Positions 1-11,031 are shown, numbered from the stretch's first letter. The stretch is DNA of 64,000 nucleotides from Paralithodes platypus (GCA_032716605.1 CM064495.1:45362206-45426205); one strand, 5' to 3'. Made by a program: numbers and translations. Notes: generated by a model from the sequence alone, not told the origin.

Positions 1-665
1 GAGATTAAGATTGGTTAGGATATACTTCCAATTTTACAAAGCAAAATTAGAACACTATCAACAGGTTTTCGAGTTAATAGTTTTATAGATACAATCTCCG
101 AATATCTACGAATCTATATATACCATAAGCGTAATTTCATATCAATTATTAACAAACCCCAATCTTGAGAAAATCACAAACCAAACTAATATTACTGCAT
201 CGTGTAATAATACCAAAAGGAATTGTCAATACATGAATTACACTTACACATCGAATAGTAATTATATTCGTAAGGTCTCTAATTATATTCGTAAGGTCTC
301 TAAAGCTTCGGATATTCTTTAGTTCCTTCTAAGTGGGCTCGATAGGAATAAAAACAACAATATTCTGACATTAAAAACACACATTTCGTAATATATGTGG
401 ATACAAATTTTGCATTAACTAAGTCGGGACAGTATAGATATCAACGAATCAGAGATGCGATGCATTTACGTGATGCACAGGGAAATGGAGAAAATATTGG
501 TATAAATTCATATTATTGCAAAGTATGATTTTCGGTACTAATACGGAACCAGTTGGAGATCCTTACGATTATGATAAAGCACACCATCTGCATAATAATT
601 TACGCTTCCCGTCCACAAGGGCTTATTCACACGCTATCCCCTGCGAGGATCAAATGTTTTATGCT
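1..665. other. AT-rich non-coding DNA
   Basis: I see no gene here. A 21-bp direct repeat occurs twice in tandem at 260-301. The only longer frame (516-716) runs into the MITE-1 copy starting at 666 and has no recognisable motif. Confidence 0.6.
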
Positions 666-1057
666 TTAAGGGGGTACTACTCGCTTTTTATGAACCTCCT
701 TCTCCCTCGTGTTTAGCATATTAGTTTTGAGATTTTAAGACGGAAGTTCCTTCCATTAGTTTGGCGATTTTAATACCTTTCGCCCCATTTCGTTGTCAAT
801 TTTAAGATATTTCGTGTCATTTAGGTGTCGATTTTTTCCTGGCGAGCGAAAGCGAGCCTGTAATTTGAAGAGGAACCGGCATTTGTCCGGGAATTTTTTC
901 TATCGAAAAATGTACACATTTATCTTGAAGGGGGGGGGGGGGGGGTCTAGGGGGTGTTTTTTAAAGCTTGATGGAGGTCTAGCGAGGAAACTAAAAAAAT
1001 ATATATAAAATTATACATTATACGGTATATACCAAAAACCAAGCAGTACCCCCTTAA
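666..1057 (+). mobile_element. MITE-1 copy with GGGGGTACT ends
   Basis: The element is bounded by TTAA at 666-669 and 1054-1057. Its ends are inverted: TTAAGGGGGTACTACT at the left, and the reverse complement of the right end reads TTAAGGGGGTACTGCT. The core carries the family signature GGCGAGCGAAAGCGAGCC, the hairpin region near 870-890 and the GAAAAATGTACA block. A run of 14 or more G at 930-944 has grown inside it. The ends differ from the GGGGAG ends of most copies, so this is a distinct end-type of the same core family. It has no coding capacity and must have been mobilised in trans. Confidence 0.8.
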
Positions 1058-1232
1058 TATGAACCCGGCCAAGCGAATCCACAGGTGCTCCCCAAGTCCC
1101 GCCTCCAGACCCTTCACCAAACAGCGACTCCAAAGCTTACCGACATTATGTGCCCTCTTCATATTATAAGATATCAAAATGAACACTCATTGTTTGGTTC
1201 ACTGTCTTCTGAAACCCCAGTGAAATCAACCC

Positions 1233-1439
1233 CATTCTTGTCAATTTTAAGACCTTTCGTGCCATTTAGGTTTCGATTTTTTCCTTGCGAGCGATAGCGA
1301 GCCTGTAGTTTAAGAGGAAGCGGCCTTCGGCCGGGAAATTTTTCTACCGAAAAATTTATAAATTTACCTTGAAAGGGGGTCTAGGGGGTGTCATTTTAAA
1401 CTTGGAGGTCTAGGAAACAAACTAAAAACCTCCCCTTAA
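1233..1439 (+). mobile_element. MITE-1, 5'-truncated copy
   Basis: It begins inside the internal sub-repeat (TTTTAAGACCTTTCG), keeps the GCGAGCGATAGCGAGCC signature, the GGCCTTCGGCC hairpin and the right end CCTCCCCTTAA. The left terminus is missing. Its right TTAA is also the left TTAA of the MITE-2 copy next to it. Confidence 0.75.
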
Positions 1440-1670
1440 CCCTTTCAAACTCATATGACGCAGAGGTTGCCAGATTAGCAATAAGAAATAGAGTTCTCTC
1501 ACTCTTATAATTACCTCTCCAAAATTAGTTTTCTGCCCACAGCTAACTCAAAGACAACTGCAGAGGTTGAAGTAACTAAACTAAAGGTTTCTAAATACCC
1601 CTGATGGTAACAAAGGTTTTAAAGTATCCCCAATAGGCTCAAAATCGCGTCATATGTCGGAGAGGGTTAA
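1436..1670. mobile_element. MITE-2 copy 1 (235 bp, TTAA-bounded)
   Basis: Bounded by TTAA at 1436-1439 and 1667-1670. Its ends are inverted: TTAACCCTTTCAAACTCATA at the left; the right end in reverse complement reads TTAACCCTCTCCGACATATG. The complete element recurs in inverse orientation at 61359-61593, also 235 bp. TTAA duplication and ends beginning CCCT are what is known for piggyBac elements, so this is probably a nonautonomous piggyBac-like element. There is no ORF. Confidence 0.85.
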
Positions 1671-1844
1671 TATCGTGCTGACTCTTGTCACGCCATCCTA
1701 TCGTATCCTATTCTTACATGTCCTTGTTACCCATATTCTCCTTATTTTTTCCTTGTCCTGAGCTTACATAATCTGCTGTATCCAAGCCATTCATGTTTTG
1801 CCTTTCCATGTCTTACTCTTATCGCCAATAGTCTGTCCATTTAT

Positions 1845-1995
1845 GTTGGTGGTGTAATGGTTTAGAGTCTTATGTTCTGGGTGTGGTGTCCCGAGTTCGA
1901 ATCTCGGGAGGTCCATATACTTTCATTAATTTATTCATGTGCATTGGGGTTTGTAATGGAGGATTAATGTTAAGAACGGGGTGATCCTTAATTAC
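1845..1995 (+). repeat. SINE with tRNA-like head, copy 1
   Basis: The head has an A-box-like TGGTGTAATGG and, about 40 bp later, a B-box-like GAGTTCGAATCTC inside a GAG/CTC stem, as in the T arm of a tRNA. The 3' part (ATATACTTTCATTAATTTAT, then CATTGGGGTTTGTAA) is shared with the copies at 5.3, 23.9 and, weakly, 46.5 kb. The 5' bases cannot pair with the 3' acceptor side, so it is not a functional tRNA gene. It would be transcribed by Pol III and mobilised by a LINE in trans. Confidence 0.75.
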
Positions 1996-2199
1996 ATACA
2001 CTTCCATTTCATATCACATCCTCTCAAACGCTGCCTTTCTACGTATTACAGCTATATTCCATGATATGCATACCTTCCCATGGTTCGCTCTTCCATATCG
2101 TGCCCTTGTCGCCTAAACATATTACTAACAACTGTGCCCTACTAACACCTCCTAATCCTGTCACGAACATTTGTCCCAGGGCAGTCTTCCCTTTCCATT

Positions 2200-2335
2200 T
2201 TTCCCGTACCCACTCTAAACTACTATTTGGACACTTGACCATCAGTGTTTTGGAGGGCATGCAGCCTTGAGGGGTCGCTGAACCTGTTGTTGCTTGATTT
2301 CCATTGGACTCCTTTGTAGCGTATCCTCTCTGTGT
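2200..2335 (-). repeat. Dispersed repeat shared with 16.66 kb
   Basis: Read on the minus strand, this stretch matches 16660-16765 on the plus strand at roughly 80 percent by eye, including GGAAATCAAGCAACAACA and TCAAGTGTCCAAA. In one frame both give similar peptides (GNQATT ... SKTL ... KCPNS), so the 100-residue minus-strand frame at 2039-2341 is probably a remnant of a mobile element, not a host gene. The family is not recognised. Confidence 0.55.
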
Positions 2336-2341
2336 TGTCAT

Positions 2342-3690
2342 TATATACCCTGAATTTATATACTCTGTAATTTCATATTCTAATCATTCATACCCTGTTT
2401 ATCCACGTTTTACCCAAGTCATCCATACTTTTTACGTCCTAGTTCCCCCCTGTCTGTCTAAGCCCTTACCCCACATCCTGCAGCAGTAAACCCCAGGGTT
2501 ACAAGGGCGGCACCATCAACCTATCTCCAGCCCGTGATGCAGCAGTTATAAGATCCCCAGTGTAGAGGATCCAGATTATTTTACAGTAAGGTTTTTACCA
2601 ATCGTGCTTTGTGGGCACTTGTTGCATTATCCTCGGCCTATTCTTATATATATATAATATATATAATCCGTGGTTTATACTTCGTTCTGAGGGTCTACCA
2701 TTCTTGAATATATAATTACTTTAGTTTGAAGCATGAATAATGGCAGACCATAAACAAAATACACAGATAAAAAATAAGCCAAAGTTTCAAATGCATGATA
2801 CGGCAGAACGCAAGGTAAAACAACATAGAAGGTACTGTAACCATCAAGGATAAAATCCCCAAAAGAAGGCCAAGAGGCCCCAAGACGGTTGGGTATAGTT
2901 GGGTCAGCGGGGAGGCTACTAATTCGGCGACGCTTCATAAACTCCTCAATATATCCCGATAAGGAACAGGCCACTCGCTGGGATAGCTATCAAAGGTCGT
3001 CTATAAGGAAAAGTAAAGCTAAACTCAATACAGGTGCCAGCTATATTCTTAAGACAATTAGTCTGCGCGCCATCTATAATTTGTTTACAAGGTATTTGCC
3101 AGGAATAACCAAATAATTGCAGAGAAAACGTAAATCCATTATGGCAGAGCATATAGAATACAGAGTCGGCTTCCCGACTGTTCCACAGAGCTTAGAGATT
3201 TAGAAAGATGAAGGACAAGAATGGAACAAGAAATGGAACGACTGTAAGCTCATACATTTCAATGACAATATTGAACATTTGGAAGATATGAAATAACATC
3301 GTCTACTTGTAACAATGGGTTATACAAAAGACTCTATCAATGGCCAACAGTTCGAAATGTGCAACATGACTTAAATTGGTAAAATGTTAGGATATGTACC
3401 AAAACTCTATCTATGGAAGGCTCCGAGTATAGGATGAGCCATAAATGTTGCTCGGCCGTCTGTAGTGGATATTTATTGGCATCGGGGTTTTGTCGTGGCT
3501 CTTCCCGACATAGCACGGCGGTGGTGGTGGTCGTTCTGGTCGCCGTGGGGGGCCTAGTGGACAGGTTATTATGTTAGGAGGTCCTGTCACACGAACTATC
3601 TTAGCGGGGGATATTCGGAGTCACATTATCCGATGACAATATAATGTAGCTATGTCAATTCGATTGTTATTATCTCCATCATTAGAGAGA
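2342..3690. other. Non-coding DNA, no recognisable element
   Basis: The overlapping short frames at 2675-3152 on both strands show no conserved motif and no codon pattern that would support a gene. I see only a short TA-rich run near 2647-2668. Confidence 0.5.
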
Positions 3691-3691
3691 T

Positions 3692-3791
3692 AGATGGTGT
3701 GTGTGTGTGTGTGTTAGTGTGTTTGTTTGTTTGTTTGTTTGTTTGTTTGTTTGTTTGTTTGTGTGTGTGTTTTTTTTTTTTTTTTTTTTTT
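3692..3791. repeat. Compound microsatellite (GT)n-(GTTT)n-(T)n
   Basis: A GT run passes into about eleven GTTT units (3718-3762), another short GT run and a run of more than 20 T. The 161-residue minus-strand frame here is an artefact of this tract, giving a QTNK repeat. Confidence 0.9.
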
Positions 3792-4146
3792 ATATATTCC
3801 AACTTACTTCCTCTCGGGCATAGGCTGAGAGCCTTAACATTCACCGCTTTACAATGAACAGTGAAGCCCGTGAGGTATTGTTCCAGTCTAGGGAGTGAGA
3901 CATGTGAAGCACGTAGAGTACAACGAGCACCTGCCATCTTGCCTTCACATGAGGCACGGTGCTCACTCATGGCCCGAAACGACCCCATCTCTGAAGCCAC
4001 CTCGTTCCCGTGCTTCACTGTCTCAACCCCTACACTCGGACTCTCACACTTACACACACACAACGCCACCTGTTGAACAGATAACTCACCAGGCATTGCA
4101 CCCCTATAGCATATTTTGAATATGGGAATATTCATACAATATGCTA

Positions 4147-4148
<2 letters not shown>

Positions 4149-4228
<80 letters not shown>
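4149..4228. repeat. (GT)n microsatellite, about 80 bp
   Basis: An uninterrupted GT dinucleotide run of about 40 units. Long alternating purine-pyrimidine runs can adopt Z-DNA. Confidence 0.95.
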
Positions 4229-4231
<3 letters not shown>

Positions 4232-4234
4232 TGT

Positions 4235-4985
4235 TTAAATATACACGTCCATAATAGTTACAAAGAAACGAGAATAAACACTCAAAAATACCTGGTAACC
4301 AACACCAGGTATCCAGACTCCAGCTTCAGTACCACATTGTATCGGAACCCAGCTACAACAAGTATGCAATTTCAGGATCAACAACATTGGGAAGTCAGGG
4401 AAATATATGTAAGTGTATGATTAGATTGTCCTAGGGATAACTATAAAAATAAACGGAGAACGAGATGACATTAAAAAACTATTGGGTGACCGTGATTTAC
4501 TTGAGTCTAAGCTCTTTAGTCTCCAAATTCACAGTTCCTGTTAGAGAGTCGTGAAAGTGCGTTCGTAATCCCATATATGTAGTAACAATTAAATGTCTCG
4601 TGTACACCTACCAGACTCTCCAGAATAGTTCTCCATCCCCAAAATCCAACTGAAGTTTTTTGCTCAACTTACCTGAAAAGACCGAGACAATATATTAACA
4701 ATGATACCTTTGGTTAATATCAGCATTACATAATTCCGTACTAAGAATAATGTGATATTCTAAAACCAATTTATTTTCAACTGTTTAGGCTACTTCGATA
4801 AGTTCGGATGCTGTAGTAAACAAAAAGCAAACACAATTAATGAAAGAGTAATTTCTTGACAACCCTTTAAAATTATGTTACTAAAAATCCTTGTACATGA
4901 AGTGTTTGAAATTTAAATAATTTAAAATGAAGAATAGTTTCCTGGAATATCTTTGGATGAGAAAAATTTAAATCCTTTTGAAATT
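4235..4985. other. AT-rich non-coding DNA
   Basis: I see no gene, repeat unit or element boundary in this stretch. Confidence 0.5.
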
Positions 4986-4989
4986 ATTA

Positions 4990-4992
4990 AAA

Positions 4993-5031
<39 letters not shown>

Positions 5032-5057
5032 AGAAAGAAAGAAAGAAAGAAAGAAAG

Positions 5058-5092
<35 letters not shown>

Positions 5093-5093
5093 C
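4990..5093. repeat. Chained microsatellite (AAAT)n-(AAAG)n-(GA)n
   Basis: About ten AAAT units are followed directly by about eight AAAG units and then about 14 GA units. Each motif differs from the previous one by a simple change, so the tract may record successive conversion of one microsatellite into the next. Confidence 0.9.
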
Positions 5094-5294
5094 ATAGACA
5101 AAGAACCATTACCACACATGAACCACCATACACAGTCAAATCACGCTCAAAAGTTGCATGACATTTTCTTCAACTTGTGTTTTCCTTTTTTGATACAAGT
5201 AAAATTGGTCCTACACAAACATGAATAATTTGTTCATGTGCGTTAAAGACTTATAACACCGTTTACTAGAGAGTACCAAATATTGAAATTACGG

Positions 5295-5425
5295 ATATAA
5301 GTAACACCCAGTTCTTAAAATTAATTGTCAATTATAAACCCCAATGTACTTAAATAAACTAATGAAAGTATATGGTCCTCCCGGGATTCGAACTCGGGAC
5401 ACCACACTCAGAACATAAGCACCTA
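5295..5425 (-). repeat. SINE with tRNA-like head, copy 2
   Basis: On the minus strand it carries GTGTGGTGTCCCGAGTTCGA and the SINE tail ATATACTTTCATTAGTTTAT with CATTGGGGTTT. The A-box portion is lost or diverged. It matches copy 1 well beyond the tRNA-like head, which shows this is a SINE family. Confidence 0.7.
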
Positions 5426-5618
5426 TAACAGAAAAGCATACCTCTCAAGAAAGCACAACCATTAAGCTTTACATACGAAGATTTTGCCCATGTGTGTTAG
5501 AATGTGTCTTCATTAAACTGTATAATACATAATAATATACAATAAGTCTTTATATCTTTATATAGTATACAAATTATCAACTCTACTCTATACTATAGAT
5601 TTGTTTGTGTATATACAG

Positions 5619-5945
5619 AAACATGACCAATGATAAATATATGAAGTCAATTATAAGAACCAACTTTCGAGCTATATTGTAAGACCACACCATAGAAACA
5701 TGACCGAAAAATTTACACATTTATCTCGAAGGGGGATGTTGAGGATAAATTATTTAGCTTGATGGAGGTCTAGGGAGGAAACTAAATCAATAATTTAAAC
5801 ATAAATATATTAAGTTAAAAATGGGAACCAACTTTCGAGCTATAATGTACAACCACACCATAGAAACACGACCAAAGTTAAATATATAAAGTTTAAGAAA
5901 TAGGAACTAACTTTTGAGCTAGACTGTAAGACCACGCCAGTCATC
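5619..5945. repeat. 81-bp tandem repeat, interrupted
   Basis: The unit beginning GAACCAACTTTCGAGCTATA recurs at about 5659, 5824 and 5905, with CACCATAGAAACAYGACC inside it and the tail of an earlier unit at 5619. The last two units are 81 bp apart. The first two are 165 bp apart because an 84-bp MITE-1 fragment sits between. Confidence 0.75.
5703..5787 (+). mobile_element. MITE-1 fragment inside the 81-bp tandem
   Basis: It keeps only the 3' part of the family: GACCGAAAAATTTACACATT through GATGGAGGTCTAGGGAGGAA. Neither TTAA end is present. Confidence 0.65.
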
Positions 5946-6119
5946 CACACATGCATCTCATAATTTGCCCCCACAACCCAAACAGAGGAGGGGCCCCAGA
6001 CAAACCACACGGTGTATAAGCCACTGCTCAAACAATCAAACAGTCCGGGGCTAACATCACAAATCAACACCTCCATTCCATTTACAGTCGATCACCCTCG
6101 CCTTGTATCCTGTGACTCG

Positions 6120-6677
6120 ACTGGAAAAATATACATCCTCAAATGATGTACCTATCATTTATTTATCTAGCTAAATGTCTATATATCTGTCTATCTATAT
6201 ACAGTATCTATCTATCTATCTATGTCAAAATATTCTTGAAAAATCGACCGTTTCGCACAGGCTATAATTGTATAATGTATTTTCAGTCATGAGTTTCGCA
6301 GTTATCATTATCATCCACTCATCGTCCACCTATTAAATTGAAACCCTCCCAGAAGAGGTATGATATCAGACGGCTGAAAGGGATATTGATATAATGTTTG
6401 AAGAATTGTAAAGGTTTCCAAGACCCACCCACCACTCCTACACCCAGTCACATGCCAGGTATTTGATGTAATTCAATATGTTGTAAACACTCCTTTGATG
6501 ATAATTTGTAATGTTTGAATTGAAATTTTTGTTTTCTCAGCGACACTGAGTAACCAAAGCTCACAAACTAACAGTCATATCACCATCACTAGTCACCACA
6601 CCGTACCACCTCACAAACACTGCTCCCCACACCATCAACCCAATATTATCTCAACCTCATAATCACCACCAGTCACC
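6120..6677. other. Non-coding DNA with CTAT-rich tract
   Basis: Degenerate CTAT/GTCTAT repeats lie at about 6165-6222. From about 6540 the sequence becomes an A/C-rich, G-poor run (CACCA, CACAC), which continues on the other side of the retroposon at 7221. Confidence 0.6.
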
Positions 6678-6690
6678 ACCATTCACTACC

Positions 6691-7220
6691 GGGCGGGTGC
6701 CCAACCCCGAAAAGGGTTGAAATAGGAGAGCTATCCCCCCGCCAAAGGCGGCTTTCTAGGGCCTTTCCTAGCTGATGCTGAGAGGATTGGGTTCTAGTCA
6801 TGTGGTGATGGGCTGGTCTATCAGAGTGAGAACTGAGCGATCTCTGCCATACCCATAACTTACTCTGACTGTTCCTTTTACTTATATATTTTCTAGATCT
6901 CAAGTGACGGCGTCTCTTGCGTGGATTGACCTCCTAATCTACCAAGATTGGAAGCCAAAGCGTCACATCTTTCCTTTGCCCCTCAATTTTCTCTTCATAA
7001 TTGCTGAGGGGCACAGGGCCCTGGGTGGGGCTTTGGTTTCCCGGGCGTTTCCGCACCCTCCTCAGCTCCCCGCCATGGAGTGGCTTCGGTCACCCAGGCT
7101 TTATTGTGGTCGGCAGGGAGGGTTCTGTGGGGGCGCTCGGTTATGACCTTGGCCTTGCTCGGGGCCTTGGGGCTGTTTGGCCAGGCAACTTGGGGAAAAA
7201 CAACAACAACAACAACAACA
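6691..7220 (+). mobile_element. 530-bp retroposon with (CAA)n tail, copy 1
   Basis: It is flanked by a perfect 13-bp direct repeat (ACCATTCACTACC at 6678-6690 and 7221-7233), a target-site duplication, and ends in an (AAC)n tail, as expected for LINE-mediated retroposition. A nearly identical inverted copy lies at 43981-44500 with almost the same 5' limit, so it is a unit of fixed length and not a randomly truncated LINE. No RT or endonuclease motif is visible. Frames through it on both strands lack known domains. It may be a SINE or a short retroposon using a LINE 3' tail. Confidence 0.85.
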
Positions 7221-7560
7221 ACCATTCACTACCAAACCTCACTCACCATTATCTCTCACAGCAGCCCATCGCCACCCTGTCAAAAGCTCTCAGCAATGCA
7301 TCAAACTCCAGAAAAACATCTCACAGCCATCAGTCACAAAGCATCACCCTTCACCACCATCATTCATCACACCTTATCACTCATAACACTTCACCAACAG
7401 TCACCCCACACCCTACCACCTCACCAACACTACTCCCCCCACCCCCACCCTACCACCACACCCCCACCGATACACCAATCACCACCATTCACCCCCAAAC
7501 CTCACCTCCACCGCCATCCCTCACGCCAGCCCATCGTCCCCCTGCCAAACTCTCTCAGCG
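7221..7560. repeat. A/C-rich low-complexity sequence
   Basis: A G-poor run of CACC, CCAC and ATCAC motifs. It is the continuation of the sequence left of the retroposon. Frames here (His/Thr/Pro-rich) are products of base composition. Confidence 0.7.
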
Positions 7561-7926
7561 ACCCATCAAAGTCCAGAACCATCCCTCACGACACGTCAGG
7601 ACCCCGGAATATATCGCCGGAGAGACAACAAAAGGACGCGGAGATTTATGCCACCGTGCAAACAGAAGGTGCAAATTATCCGCGATGCATATTTACTATC
7701 ACCGGAGGGGTGGGGGGTGGGGGGTGGGAGGGGTGGGGTTGGATGATAGGGGGTGAGGATGGGGCGGGGTTCTCCAAATAATGTTAACTAATTTATCGTG
7801 TTATATGTTTGTTTTGGGTGTCTCGCATCGATTATTTACCTATGTTCTCTCTTGTCATCAGTTTTGTTTCGCGTGATACAAAAGGGTATGCACGGCCTAG
7901 CGAATCAGTGTGGTCAGTTTTTGTTC

Positions 7927-7944
7927 ATATATACTGTATATACA

Positions 7945-8014
<70 letters not shown>
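7927..8014. repeat. (AT)n microsatellite
   Basis: Starts with the palindrome ATACTGTATATACAGTAT and continues as about 37 AT units. Confidence 0.95.
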
Positions 8015-8017
<3 letters not shown>

Positions 8018-8057
8018 CAGGATCTTCATTTAAATATATGCAGCTAAAATAACAAGC

Positions 8058-8440
8058 TTTTTCATTAAAGCATAGTGTTCGACCTTTTTCATTAAAGCAT
8101 AGTGTTCGACCTTGTTCATTAAAGCATAGTGTTCGACCTTTTTCATTAAAGCATAGTGTTCGACCTTTTTCATTAAAGCATAGTGTTCGACCTTTTTCAT
8201 TAAAGCATAGTTTCGACCTTTTTCATTAAAGCATAGTGTTCGACCTTTTTCATTAAAGCATAGTGTTCGACCTTTTTCATTAAAGCATAGTGTTCGACCT
8301 TTTTCATTAAAGCATAGTGTTCGACCTTTTTCATTAAAGCATAGTGTTCGACCTTTTTCATTAAAGCATAGTGTTCTACCTTTTTCATTAAAGCATAGTG
8401 TTCGACCTTTTTCATTAAAGCATAGTGTTCGACCTTTTTC
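8058..8440. repeat. 27-bp minisatellite, 14 copies
   Basis: The unit contains CATTAAAGCATAGTGTTCGA and repeats from about 8063 to 8413 with a 27-bp period. One unit lacks one base and one has a C-to-G-type change, so the array is very homogeneous. Because 27 is divisible by 3, it opens a minus-strand frame of nine-residue repeats (GRTLCFNEK). There is no start context or flanking gene, so I read this as a consequence of the period. Confidence 0.9.
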
Positions 8441-8985
8441 TAAGGTATAGTTTTTATCTTTACGAAGCACTTCCAATAAAATGTTATATTAATAATAATA
8501 GTTATTTATATATCGGGAACATTATAATGAGTATTATTAGCCTAAGTATATGACTACTAACAGATCTGAGGAAATATGCTAGTTAAATGTAATATTGTAA
8601 ATACATATGCATATGCAGCTGGTAGATAAAATCAGATACTTTGAAACTGAAGTAATATGATTTCAAAAAATGCCAATGGTTTAATATCTGCTTCCATATT
8701 AATTATTTCAATAAATATACAGTTGGTAACAGGTTGAAGGAGTGTTTCCATGCAGCTCTGTGATAAAATAAGTTATTATAAATATATGTGATTAAGGATC
8801 AAATAATTGCATCGCCTTACTAGAGGTGACTTTTCATGAATATTTAGGTACGGTGAAGACAAGTTCTGCACCTTCGAAGAGCAAGGAGTGTAAATTAAAG
8901 TCGATATGAGAGACAATCTGGAGGTTCCATCTTGGTTGCGTGTCAGCACCTCTCTGGTTCCGCTTGGTGGTGTATCCTTTCTCCA
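8441..8985. other. AT-rich non-coding DNA
   Basis: I see nothing supportable in this stretch. Confidence 0.5.
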
Positions 8986-9620
8986 CCACCTCCACCACTC
9001 ACCACACCCACTACACACCTCATATAAACCACACTCCCACACTGTACACACCTCATCACACCACACCCTCTACACACTGCATATAAAACAAACTCTCACA
9101 CTGTATACATCTCATCTCACTCACCACACCATCTACACAACTCATCTCACCCTCATCCAAACCCTACACATACTTCATCTCATTCACCACACCCACACAC
9201 TGTACGCTCCTCATCAAATCCACCACACCATCTACACAACTCATCTCACCCTCATCCAAACCCTACACATACTTCATCTCATTCACCACACCCACACACT
9301 GTACGCACCTCATCACATCCACCACACTCATCCCACCCTCATCCATATTCTGCACATACTTCACCTCACTCACCTCACTCAAAACACTCCGGAGACCTCA
9401 GATATCAACTACGCTCACCCACTGTATACACCTCATCTCACTCACCACAACCTCTACACACCTCATCTCAACTACACGCACACACTAACACCTCGTTTCC
9501 CTCACCACACCCTCCACACAACTCACCACTCCCTCTACACACCTCATAAAACACACCCATACACGGTACAAACCTTTACACTTTACGCACCTTATCTCAC
9601 TTACAACACTCTCACTTACC
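8986..9620. repeat. A/C/T-rich imperfect tandem repeats (about 98 bp)
   Basis: The plus strand is almost free of G for 600 bp. A segment with CATCTACACAACTCATCTCA and CATCCAAACCCTACACATAC occurs at about 9128 and again about 98 bp later, with weaker copies on both sides. The 242-residue frame at 8906-9634 is a His/Thr-rich translation of this tract and not a credible gene. Confidence 0.75.
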
Positions 9621-10141
9621 CTGTATATAACTAATTTCAATCATACTCACATAATTCACAACTGACTGTATAATAAATAAAACTCATCTCACCAATCATA
9701 AGTTTTTACACATCAATCTTACCAAAGCCTTTACTCAACACATTATACACAGACTACCTAAGTGAGTAACAAGGATGGCTCTGGGTGTCAGTTGAAAATG
9801 TGCATATCAGTTCAATCTATTCAACACTAATATCAAAACTCCTACACACTAAAATACGAATTAAAATTAGTATTTCCTTATATAGTACGTTATCTCTCGA
9901 TCATAAACATAATTATTTATACTGTATGTTAAAGTAAATCATGATTGGCATCAATAAAATGTTAACAGAAATATTCAATTATTCATAATCCTTTAAATAT
10001 ATTCAGCCACTTGTATCGAAAATAATGCTTCCGCAAACACTGATATATTTTGAATCATAATATTCGATATACACTTGACTAAGAAATGGACGTGAGGTAC
10101 ACAAACAAAGCAGTGAGAAATAAAAATACACACACATACAG

Positions 10142-10227
<86 letters not shown>

Positions 10228-10241
10228 ACACACACACACCC
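10142..10241. repeat. (CA)n microsatellite
   Basis: About 100 bp of CA units with a few interruptions. The Cys/Val-rich minus-strand frames here derive from it. Confidence 0.95.
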
Positions 10242-10758
10242 ACACATCTCAGCAGTATCTACGAACAATTTCACTGATCTGCCATATACATACCCCTCCA
10301 GAAATCTTCCACCTAATTCCAAACACTTAGTTCACCGCGCCGCCTGACCTCTTCCACCTCAGGTCCACCCTAACCTTCCATTTGGCCTGTCAATCCTTCC
10401 ACCCTCCGTACTTAAGGTCCTTCCACTGGGATCACTCCGTCCTTCTTGGGTCGCGTTCTGGCTTGCTTTTGCGATTTTCTTAGTTTATGTGTACAATAAA
10501 TGTAGGTTATTTGTAGGGTAGTAATTGGTAGGGTTCACTTGAGGCATGCTATGCTTACAGGTACCTACCCGATAGCACACTATCGTTAGTAAGTGGTGTA
10601 TGTTGTTTGTACTATTGTAGACATCTTGTCAAATTGCAAATTACCTTATTATAAAATGTTATATAAATTGTAGTTTCTTTATTCATACAGAATTTAGTAA
10701 AATTTACCAGAACGTCCCGTACTTCCCAAATTGACTAATTCCTTGAACATGACGATAG
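10242..10758. other. Non-coding DNA
   Basis: Includes a C/T-rich block at about 10337-10455. I see no gene or element. Confidence 0.45.
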
Positions 10759-11031
10759 TTAAACTCGTTCAGTACCAGGGGTGTCCTTTTCATCATATTC
10801 TGGTAACTATTAGACGATTCTATTCAGCTTAGCAAGAACCTCTAGCAATAATAAGGCTTCAAACGATATTAACCAACCAATTTAACTACCACAGATCCTT
10901 CCTAAACTGCATAATACCGTCTAAACTGCATAATACCGTCTAAACTGCATAATACCGTCTAAACTGCATAATACCGTCTAAATATAGCTAGAGTAAAAAA
11001 TAACACACGTCGCTGGTAGTCAAAGGGTTAT
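10759..11031. mobile_element. MITE-3-like copy with internal expansion
   Basis: Begins TTAAACTCGTTCAGTACCAG and ends with the inverted match CTGGTAGTCAAAGGGTTA. The internal ATTAGACGATTCTATTCAGC resembles the inner part of the 47647-47859 copy. It is longer than that copy (273 versus 213 bp) because a 19-bp unit has multiplied inside it at 10902-10983. Confidence 0.55.
10902..10983. repeat. 19-bp tandem repeat, 4.3 copies
   Basis: The unit CTAAACTGCATAATACCGT starts at 10902, 10921, 10940 and 10959, with a partial fifth. All four full units are identical. Confidence 0.95.

Noticed and set aside
8030..8476. 148-residue protein of nine-residue repeats
   Set aside because: The 27-bp period of a minisatellite keeps the frame open; a second frame is open too. 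No flanking gene structure.
8906..9634. 242-residue His/Thr-rich frame
   Set aside because: It follows a G-free imperfect tandem repeat; there is no domain and the codon use follows base composition.
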